Shown here: one piece after another, positions 57,600-64,000 of the stretch
Numbering within the stretch: position 1 is the stretch's first letter
Layout: each line of letters opens with the position of its first letter
Source of the DNA: Fictibacillus solisalsi
GTDB lineage: Bacteria; Bacillota; Bacilli; Bacillales; Fictibacillaceae
NCBI RefSeq assembly: GCF_900103485.1
Contig: NZ_FNHW01000001.1
Span: forward strand, 1-64,000
Direction: 5' to 3'
DNA length: 64,000 nucleotides
Program-made: the position numbers and the translations under genes
Notes under the pieces: model-generated
What the model was told of the DNA's origin: nothing
What the model saw: the letters and a program-made list of their open reading frames with translations, nothing else
Databases searched by the model: none

Positions 57600-59096
57600 A
57601 TGGACGAGCTTTTTTTAAATGGCATGGCATTATTGGCGAAGTATGGCGGAGACATATTAAATAACTGGAAAACGATAAAAACTGAGCTATCCTCTTTGCA
57701 TGAACAGGACCTCATTACGGAATTTGACGGAATGATGACTTACTCCTTTGAAGAATTGCTGAAAAAGAACGATTGTCAGCATATCAATCAGCTCATACTT
57801 GCCATGATTTCACAATGGAGAGATCATTATTCCATGGATGTTGACTACAGCCAGGTTATTTTTTTGCTGTCAGCCATTGAAAATATGATTCACCACATTC
57901 TTGAACAGGAAGAAAATCCAAGGATTATCGATCATCAGTCCATTCAGTATATTTTCAACAAGCTTTTAGACCACGTCCTGATTCCTTTAACATCGGAAAC
58001 GAGCGGGCGCCAGTGGCTGGATACGATGATTACCTCTAACATTATCCCGCTTTATTGGGCTGCGCTGCTGCGAATAGAGGATGTCGAGTATAAAGTAATC
58101 GATCTGAAAAGCGTGGATACCGGCCAGGACAGTCAATCGCTCATAGAAATCTGTAAAACGATGTCCGCTCCCACCTCCGAACAGCTGTCCCTTGCTTTGT
58201 GCCGCCTGATGAATCCTGGTACCCAACAGCCGATAGTCATACCTGTTTCCTTTTCTAAAGAAACCTTGCTGCTTTGTGTAAAATCAACCGAAGCGGGAAG
58301 CATTTCTTCCCAGCGTATTGAATTGATTTCGAACATGTACAAAAAGCAGCTCAAGATGAATACACTTGAAAGTGAAAATGAATGGAAGGATGCAGCGCTT
58401 TTATATACACTCCGATTGCTTATGGCACAAACATGTACCGAAACGCTTAAAACGGTTACGGATGGATTTGTGGATTATTTAAAATTTGAAAGAAGTGCCC
58501 TCTTTCTTTACTCCCCGCGGGTGGAGCGGGTTGTATTTGCGGCTCACCGCAACCTGGGTTATAATCTTCAGGATATCCAAGTTAATTTTACTGAGGTTGC
58601 TTTTTTAAAGAATCATTTGCAGAAAATTCTTCAATCCAAGCCCATTTATCTTGAGGATGCTTCCAAGCAGATCCCTAAAGAGCTGACAGACCAATTCAAG
58701 GTGGCATCACTCATTGCCGTTCCGGTGTTCACACCGCGAAAAGGACGTTTTCTCGGTCTCGTATTGCTTGATTGTAATGGAGCACAGTTTGAGGAACCGA
58801 CACCAAACGAGCAGGCCATGCTTATGAAATTCGGTCAGTATGCTGGAGAGGCTCTTTATAAGCAATGGAGAACGGTTATTCAGCTGCTTGACATGGATTC
58901 ACCAATCTTGACACCAAGAGAAAAAGAGGTACTGAAGCTGATGGCACAGGGGGAAACCATCCAGCGGGCCGCTTCACTTCTTCATTTAAGCCATTACACC
59001 GTAAGGGATTACGTAGCCGGTATCATAAAAAAATTAAAAGTGAAGAATCGGACGGAGGCTGTTGTGAAAGCCATTCGGATGAATTTTATTGAATAA
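57600..59096 (+). CDS. GAF-domain LuxR-family transcriptional regulator
   Basis: The 498-residue protein has a helical N-terminal half (about 1-260) without a recognised family, a GAF-like domain (about 285-420; FERSALFLYSPRVERVVFAAH and LIAVPVFTPRKGRFLGLVLLD) and a C-terminal LuxR helix-turn-helix (about 435-495; LTPREKEVLKLMAQGETIQRAA, HLSHYTVRDYVAGIIKKL). There is no receiver domain. The ATG at 57600 follows GGGGAGGAGGGG; an in-frame start 33 bases earlier lies before that site. It is divergent from the DUF6230/DUF6114 operon, its most likely target. Confidence 0.82.
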   Translation: MDELFLNGMALLAKYGGDILNNWKTIKTELSSLHEQDLITEFDGMMTYSFEELLKKNDCQHINQLILAMISQWRDHYSMDVDYSQVIFLLSAIENMIHHILEQEENPRIIDHQSIQYIFNKLLDHVLIPLTSETSGRQWLDTMITSNIIPLYWAALLRIEDVEYKVIDLKSVDTGQDSQSLIEICKTMSAPTSEQLSLALCRLMNPGTQQPIVIPVSFSKETLLLCVKSTEAGSISSQRIELISNMYKKQLKMNTLESENEWKDAALLYTLRLLMAQTCTETLKTVTDGFVDYLKFERSALFLYSPRVERVVFAAHRNLGYNLQDIQVNFTEVAFLKNHLQKILQSKPIYLEDASKQIPKELTDQFKVASLIAVPVFTPRKGRFLGLVLLDCNGAQFEEPTPNEQAMLMKFGQYAGEALYKQWRTVIQLLDMDSPILTPREKEVLKLMAQGETIQRAASLLHLSHYTVRDYVAGIIKKLKVKNRTEAVVKAIRMNFIE

Positions 59097-59147
59097 AAAA
59101 GGCCAGAGGCTGCTGATGAGCAATCATCAACGGACTCTGGTCTTATT
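59095..59147 (-). terminator. Rho-independent terminator of topB
   Basis: On the minus strand GACCAGAG pairs with CTCTGGCC, with an inner TGATGA/TCATCA stem, followed by TTTTTT. It also lies directly after the LuxR gene. Confidence 0.7.
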
Positions 59148-59155
59148 AATTGGGT

Positions 59156-61252
59156 TTAATCTTTTTTCTCGAGGGCCGCTTTCAGTGCATCGGCCAGGCT
59201 GTTGCCCATTGGGGCTTCTTCTTTTTTCTTGTATTTATTCATCAGCTGGCGTTCCTCACGTTTGGATACGGTCTTTTTGCGGTCCTCTCCTTTTTCAACC
59301 ACGTTACATGGCCGGCATTGGAAATAGATCCCGGCTTTGCCGTTGTGGATCTCCATTTTTTTATGGCATTGCGGACAGCGGCGGTTGGACAGCTTGGGAT
59401 CCTTTCGCTTTCTGTAGCCGCATTCTCTGCTTGAGCATACGAGCATTTTTCCGTCGCGCCCTTTGACTTCCTTCATGAATTCTCCGCACTCCGGGCACTT
59501 CGAACCGGTCAGGTTATGCGCTTTATAGGTTTGTTCACTGCCTTTGATTTCCTTGACGAGCTGCTTGGTCTGCGTTCTGATATTCTCGAGGAAATCTTTT
59601 GGATTGCCTTTGCCCCGAGCGATATCCTCCAGTTGTTTTTCCCATTTTGCCGTTAATTCCGGCGACTTCAGCTCACTGTTGACCAGATCAATCAGCTGTT
59701 TTCCCTTTGGTGTAGGGTGGAGACGGTTATTCTGGCGGTCAATGGTTTCGGTGCTGAGGAGACGCTCTATAATATCGGCGCGGGTTGCCGGTGTCCCGAG
59801 TCCGAATTTTTCCATGCGCGCAAGCAAATCAGCTTCATTGAAGCGGGCAGGCGGCTCGGTGAGTTTTTTTTGCATCCGTGACTCTGTTACACTGAACTCC
59901 TGTCCGGATTTCAGATTTCCAAGCGGTTTGCCTTGGGAATCTTCCTCGTCCTTACCGGTGATTTTTTTGAACCCTGCGTCAACAACCTTTGTTTCTCTGG
60001 CCGAAAAGGTTTCGCCTTTTACATCAATGACCGCATGAATGGTTTCGGTCTGGTACGGTTCGTAAAATAATGCGAGAAACCGGCGGACAATGATGTCATA
60101 CAGCTTCCTTTCATCGGCTGACAGATCACCCAGGTGCGGAGGTTCATCTGTTGGGATGATCGCATGGTGATCGGACACTTTATCGTTATTAAAGACTTTT
60201 TTGACAAGTACCGTTCCTTTATTTTTCAGGGCAGGCTGAACTTCGTCACGATACGCAAAAGAGAGGGCCTTCAGCCTGTCATTCATCGTACTTTTCATAT
60301 CCACAGTCAAATATTTGGAATCTGTACGCGGGTAGGTAACAAGCTTATACCGTTCATACAGATTTTGCAGGACACTGGAGGTTTTCTTGGCAGAGAACCC
60401 GAAGCGCCGGTTGGCATCACGCTGCAGTTCCGTTAAATCATACGGCAGGGGCTGCTGTTCTGATTTTGATTTCGTATTCAGGGAAATAACTTGCCCTTTT
60501 TCGTTTTTTACAAGCTCCACTACATTTTCCGCTTTAGAACGAGTAAAAATCCGGCGTTCGCCATTCTTCTCCCACATCGCCTCAAGAGGGCCGATTTTGG
60601 CATCAATCGTAAAATATTCTTTTGGCACAAACGCTTTGATGTCTGCTTCGCGTTCCAGGATCATGGAAAGAGCAGGTGTCTGAACACGGCCAGCGGAGAG
60701 CTGTTCATTATATTTCGTAGTTAAAGCCCGTGTGACATTCAAACCAATCAGCCAGTCCGCTTCGGAACGGCATACGGCGGATTGATAAAGAAAATCATAT
60801 TGCTTGGCAGGCTTCAGGTTTTTGAAACCATCCTTGATGGCCCGGTCGGTCTGTGAAGAAATCCAGAGCCGTTTAACGGGTTTTTTCCAGCGAAGCTTTT
60901 CAAGAATCCAGCGTGCAACCAGCTCTCCTTCACGGCCGGCATCTGTTGCAATAATAAATTCACCCACGTCTTTTCTGCGGGCGAGCTGTTCAATCCCCTT
61001 ATATTGGTGGCTTACTTGACGAATCAGTTTTAATCCCATTTCTTTTGGAATGATGGGCAGGTCTTCCATCCTCCAGGTTTTATATTCTTTGTTATAATCC
61101 TCGGGCATTTTTAGCTCTACGAGGTGGCCGAGTGCCCAAGTTACAATGTATTTCGGTCCTTCTATATAGTGTTTTGATTGCTTACTGCACCCAAGCACAC
61201 GGGCCAGGTCTCTGGCAACACTCGGTTTTTCAGCAAGTACAATGGATTTCAT
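59156..61252 (-). CDS. topB: DNA topoisomerase III
   Basis: This type IA topoisomerase relaxes and decatenates DNA. The N-terminus is the Toprim domain (MKSIVLAEKPSVARDLARVLG, with ATDAGREGELVARWIL). The nucleophile is probably Tyr307 in VTYPRTDSKYL. The C-terminus has two zinc-finger-like CxxC units (CPECGEF and CPQCHKK with partners), then a basic tail. The 698-residue frame begins at ATG 61252 with GGGAG upstream; the frame is open further upstream but not coding-like. The gene is monocistronic. Confidence 0.95.
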   Translation of the reverse strand: MKSIVLAEKPSVARDLARVLGCSKQSKHYIEGPKYIVTWALGHLVELKMPEDYNKEYKTWRMEDLPIIPKEMGLKLIRQVSHQYKGIEQLARRKDVGEFIIATDAGREGELVARWILEKLRWKKPVKRLWISSQTDRAIKDGFKNLKPAKQYDFLYQSAVCRSEADWLIGLNVTRALTTKYNEQLSAGRVQTPALSMILEREADIKAFVPKEYFTIDAKIGPLEAMWEKNGERRIFTRSKAENVVELVKNEKGQVISLNTKSKSEQQPLPYDLTELQRDANRRFGFSAKKTSSVLQNLYERYKLVTYPRTDSKYLTVDMKSTMNDRLKALSFAYRDEVQPALKNKGTVLVKKVFNNDKVSDHHAIIPTDEPPHLGDLSADERKLYDIIVRRFLALFYEPYQTETIHAVIDVKGETFSARETKVVDAGFKKITGKDEEDSQGKPLGNLKSGQEFSVTESRMQKKLTEPPARFNEADLLARMEKFGLGTPATRADIIERLLSTETIDRQNNRLHPTPKGKQLIDLVNSELKSPELTAKWEKQLEDIARGKGNPKDFLENIRTQTKQLVKEIKGSEQTYKAHNLTGSKCPECGEFMKEVKGRDGKMLVCSSRECGYRKRKDPKLSNRRCPQCHKKMEIHNGKAGIYFQCRPCNVVEKGEDRKKTVSKREERQLMNKYKKKEEAPMGNSLADALKAALEKKD

Positions 61253-61365
61253 AAAATGAATAAGCTCCCTTCTACAACAGCAGTTTCCTAAACTGCATCC
61301 CATACCAGTATAGCCGATTGAAGGCTTCTTCGAAAATGATATGAAAAAACACACTGAATAAAGGT

Positions 61366-61391
61366 TAAAAAGATGGAATGATTTCCGATAA
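61366..61391 (+). promoter_or_regulatory. Sigma-D-like promoter of the chemoreceptor gene
   Basis: TAAA is followed after 14 bases by TCCGATAA, which matches 6 of 8 bases of the motility sigma-D -10 (GCCGATAT). It lies about 45 bases upstream of the start codon. Confidence 0.45.
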
Positions 61392-61436
61392 AAAAGATGG
61401 TTAACGTAAAAGTAAAAAAATGTAGAGGTGCAGCGA

Positions 61437-63113
61437 ATGAAAATCAGAAGCAAATTATTCATTTTATTGGGAACCGCTGTAGTTGCTTTGATGGTTGCCG
61501 GCAGTTATGCGTTTTATTCCATTTATGATCAGACGCAGCTAAGCCAGGAATTGGCCAGAAAGCAAGACGTGCAGACAGAGTTTAAGGAGCTTCAATATTA
61601 TCTGGCAGGGTATTCGAATGATGAACGGGCATACCTTCTTACCGGCAGGAAGGAATTTAAAACCGAATTGGCAGATAAAAAGCGCAGGATACAAGAGCTA
61701 GAGAAAAAACTTTTTCCTTTGCTTGATGCAAAAACAAAAAAGACTGCTGAGAGAGGACTGACCGGGTATTTTAATTCCAGCACTCGTGCGGTTCAAGCTT
61801 ATGATGGCGGTGGGAAAGAACTGGCCATGACGGTTCACTTTGGGGATGAAAGCTCAATACGAAAAGATGTACTGAATCCTGTTATAGAGAAAATGGTGCA
61901 AACGCTTCATAAAGATATTGAAATTCAGAAGCAGAAAAATAAAACAAATATGACCATTCAGATGGTTGTTTTTGCGGTTGTCTTGCTTCTTTTAATCGTG
62001 GGTGGTTTGGTTTTTGGCAGCTTTATTGTTGCTTCCATCGTTCGTCCGATTGGAGTGCTTCACCAAAATATGAAGGAGATCGCTGAGGGGAAAGGTGACT
62101 TAACTAAATCCGTAAAGCTTGGCAGAAAGGATGAATTGGGTCAGCTGTCCGACACCTTTGATCAATTTACCGCCAGCCTGAGGACCATGATCATGCAGAT
62201 TTCAGAAACCACTTCTGAAGTGGCAGCTTCCTCACAACAGCTGACAGCAAGTGCTGAACAAAATAGCCATGCCGCAAGCCAAGTTACGTTAAGTATTCAG
62301 CAAATTGCATCGAATACCGAGGTACAAACAGAAAAATCAACTGAGACTTCCCAAATGATGGAACAGACGGTAAGCCAGCTTGAGGTTATTTCTGAAAATG
62401 CCATCCTGGCACGTGACCTGACATCAGCAGCTTCAGAACAGGCTGATGAGGGGCAGGTGCATGTTAATCGGACACATGATCAGATGAAAGACATCGTCGA
62501 CTCGGTCGATACGGCCCAACAAGGCATTGAAGAACTTAATGCGCAATCCGAATCCATTGGAGAAATTGTAACCATCATTACCGAGATTGCCAATCAGACA
62601 AATTTGCTGGCGCTTAACGCTTCCATTGAAGCCGCCCGTGCCGGCGAAAGCGGAAAAGGCTTTGCTGTGGTGGCATCCGAAGTACGAAAACTTGCCGAGC
62701 AGTCGGGGAAATCTGCTCAGTCGATCAGTGACCTTGTTAAAAAGATTCAGGAGGGGACCCATAACTCCAGTGAATCCGTAAAAATGGTAAGAAACAATGT
62801 TTTTGCCGGTCTCACAGTAGTCAAGGAAACCGAAAAGCAATTCCAGAATATCCAGAGCTCAACAAAAGAAGTGAATCAGCAAATTATGGGAATAACTGGA
62901 TCGATTGCTCAGCTTGCCAAAGGTTCAGAACGCCTTTCGTCTTCATCAGAAATTATTGCAGCAGGCGCAAGAGAGTCGTCCGGCAGTGTTCAAAGCATTG
63001 CCGCCGCCACAGAAGAACAACTGGCATCCATGGAAGAAATTGCAGCATCTGCTCATTCGCTCTCCTTTATGGCCGAAGAACTGCAAAAGATGATATCAAA
63101 ATTCAAAATCTAG
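61437..63113 (+). CDS. Methyl-accepting chemotaxis protein
   Basis: The 558-residue chemoreceptor has a first helix (about residues 8-30), an extracytoplasmic helical-bundle sensor domain (about 32-175), a second helix (about 180-205), a HAMP domain (about 205-260) and the cytoplasmic signalling domain with the conserved hairpin tip [29 protein letters not shown]. The sensor domain is helical (HBM/CHASE3-like) with no recognisable ligand motif. AGAGGTG precedes the ATG. A sigma-D-like promoter fits a motility gene. Confidence 0.93.
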   Translation: MKIRSKLFILLGTAVVALMVAGSYAFYSIYDQTQLSQELARKQDVQTEFKELQYYLAGYSNDERAYLLTGRKEFKTELADKKRRIQELEKKLFPLLDAKTKKTAERGLTGYFNSSTRAVQAYDGGGKELAMTVHFGDESSIRKDVLNPVIEKMVQTLHKDIEIQKQKNKTNMTIQMVVFAVVLLLLIVGGLVFGSFIVASIVRPIGVLHQNMKEIAEGKGDLTKSVKLGRKDELGQLSDTFDQFTASLRTMIMQISETTSEVAASSQQLTASAEQNSHAASQVTLSIQQIASNTEVQTEKSTETSQMMEQTVSQLEVISENAILARDLTSAASEQADEGQVHVNRTHDQMKDIVDSVDTAQQGIEELNAQSESIGEIVTIITEIANQTNLLALNASIEAARAGESGKGFAVVASEVRKLAEQSGKSAQSISDLVKKIQEGTHNSSESVKMVRNNVFAGLTVVKETEKQFQNIQSSTKEVNQQIMGITGSIAQLAKGSERLSSSSEIIAAGARESSGSVQSIAAATEEQLASMEEIAASAHSLSFMAEELQKMISKFKI

Positions 63114-63114
63114 C

Positions 63115-63152
63115 AAAAAAAGGAGACTGTTTTTACGGTCTTCTTTTTTAGA
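63115..63152 (+). terminator. Rho-independent terminator of the chemoreceptor gene
   Basis: The stem AAGGAGAC/GTCTTCTT, with G-T pairs, is followed by a T run. Confidence 0.7.
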
Positions 63153-63215
63153 TAGATATGAAAAAATGCTTAACCGCATAGAATGTAAAAAGTATGAAGG
63201 ATTAGGGGGACTTAA

Positions 63216-64000
63216 ATGATGATGGGTCTGGAGGAAGGAACGGTGTTGTCAAATGGAGTTCATATCCCTTGGATCGGATTGGATTCCTGCAGTATAAATA
63301 ACCCTGAAACAGTAGAAAGAGGAGTGCTGGCTGCGATTGAAGCAGGATACCGTGCCATTGACACCGCCGCATCCTACCAAAATGAACAAGAAATTGGAAA
63401 CGCTTTATCCTCATCCGGCATTGATAGGAAGCGCCTTTTTATTACCGCAAAGTTAAACAGTATTTCTCATGGGTATAATAACACCCTTTCCGCTTTTAAT
63501 GAGAGCAGAAAGAAACTTGGAGTCGATTATATTGATCTTTACATGATTCAATGGCCGGTAAGGGGAGAGCTTGAGGAAACATGGAGGGCGCTTGAAATTT
63601 TGTATAATCGGGGTGAAGTGAGAGCTCTCGGTGTTTGTAACTTTGAAGAAAATGATCTGAAACTGATCATGAGGCACAGCCAGATAAAGCCGCACGTTAA
63701 CCAAATTGAGTATCATCCGCTAAAGTCTCAAAAACACCTGATCCATTTCTGTAAGCAGAACCAGATTCAAGTTCAGGCAAGAAACCCGTATGCAAGGGGG
63801 GAGCTTTTCCAGCAAAAAGTGCTGTTGGACATTGCTGAAAAGCATGAAAAAACACCGGCTCAGATTGCCATGAAATGGGCTCTGCAGAATGGTACTCCTG
63901 TTGTTCCTGCATTCTCGTCCATTAACGAAATCCAGGAAAATATTGAAATGGCGTCTTATACTCTTCCAATTGAGGATATGGTTACTCTGCATTTTTTGAA
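63216..64000 (+). CDS. Aldo/keto reductase variant lacking the catalytic His (3' end outside window)
   Basis: The frame runs to the window end with about 261 codons visible. The product aligns residue-for-residue with the reductase at 42955: Asp49, Tyr54 and Lys79 are kept (IDTAASYQNE, ITAKL), but the active-site His112 of LIHWP is Gln (MIQWP). The cofactor-loop motif IPKSVNKE is replaced by VPAFSSINE, losing the Lys that normally contacts NADPH phosphate. Three ATGs in a row start the gene after AGGGGGA. Activity may be lost or altered. Confidence 0.85.
   Translation, partial: MMMGLEEGTVLSNGVHIPWIGLDSCSINNPETVERGVLAAIEAGYRAIDTAASYQNEQEIGNALSSSGIDRKRLFITAKLNSISHGYNNTLSAFNESRKKLGVDYIDLYMIQWPVRGELEETWRALEILYNRGEVRALGVCNFEENDLKLIMRHSQIKPHVNQIEYHPLKSQKHLIHFCKQNQIQVQARNPYARGELFQQKVLLDIAEKHEKTPAQIAMKWALQNGTPVVPAFSSINEIQENIEMASYTLPIEDMVTLHFL

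Noticed and set aside
61253-61462. N-terminal extension of topoisomerase III
   Set aside because: The extension is of low complexity and not seen at the start of the Toprim domain; MKSIVLAEKPSVA at 61252 is the normal family start.
1-64000. Prophage, insertion sequence, integron or replication origin
   Set aside because: No transposase, integrase, terminal repeats around cargo, or DnaA-box cluster was seen anywhere in the window.

Overview
The window looks like a chromosomal segment of a spore-forming member of the family Bacillaceae. Evidence is the moderate GC content, strong GGAGG-type ribosome binding sites, frequent TTG/GTG starts, many rho-independent terminators, a Spo0E-type phosphatase, small Gly/Tyr-rich coat-like proteins behind sigma-K-like promoters, a LOV-STAS photoreceptor, a sigma-B promoter, and T-box, TPP and SAM riboswitches. 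The genus cannot be fixed from the sequence. No phage, insertion sequence, CRISPR array or obvious island is visible. The DNA is mostly ordinary housekeeping and accessory genome, with two gene remnants.

Layout. 1-8.5 kb: the 3' part of clpE, a tiny holin-like toxin, a gamma-glutamylcyclotransferase-like pair, an SGNH hydrolase, a membrane-anchored penicillin-acylase-family enzyme, a DUF1206 protein and a Gly-rich coat-like protein. 8.5-10.3 kb: T-box-controlled glycyl-tRNA synthetase. 10.3-19.2 kb: two TPP-riboswitch operons, tenI-thiO-thiS-thiG-thiF for thiazole synthesis and ylmB-tenA-thiZ-thiX-thiY for uptake and salvage of formylaminopyrimidine; a degenerate Bacillaceae intergenic repeat lies between the second riboswitch and ylmB. 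19.2-23.3 kb: small genes including a Crh/HPr-like protein, then homoserine dehydrogenase behind two tandem SAM riboswitches, a YjcZ-like protein and a glutathione peroxidase. 23.5-28.2 kb: a secreted M14 carboxypeptidase with an inserted domain, and two drug/metabolite transporters. 28.2-33.7 kb: a TspO-like remnant, an MBL hydrolase, several small secreted or coat-like proteins, one gene whose ribosome binding site lies inside a perfect 20-bp hairpin, a Spo0E-like gene, and an aldo/keto reductase pseudogene. 33.7-38.5 kb: pepD, tRNA-Arg, ctaB, an ATP-grasp enzyme and a sigma-B-type stress protein. 38.5-42.8 kb: a second tandem SAM riboswitch pair controlling metNPQ and an M20 amidohydrolase. 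42.9-54.3 kb: an aldo/keto reductase, a tiny zinc-binding protein, isocitrate lyase, a Nat-type ABC exporter, a YtvA photoreceptor and a polar amino-acid ABC importer whose permease seems to start at ATT. 54.3-59.1 kb: a little-described cluster of two DUF6230-type secreted proteins and a DUF6114 membrane protein, divergent from a GAF-LuxR regulator. 59.1-64 kb: topoisomerase III, a chemoreceptor, and an aldo/keto reductase cut by the window end.

How the parts work together. Thiamine supply is covered by synthesis of the thiazole and by salvage of the pyrimidine, both sensed through TPP. Methionine supply is covered by homoserine dehydrogenase and the MetNPQ importer, both sensed through doubled SAM aptamers. 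The LOV-STAS protein and the sigma-B promoter of the YflT-like gene point to a working general stress response. The best candidate for an undescribed system is the DUF6230/DUF6114 cluster with its divergent LuxR-type gene. The SD-sequestering hairpin, the two tandem SAM pairs, the ATT start and the catalytically altered aldo/keto reductase also deserve checking.
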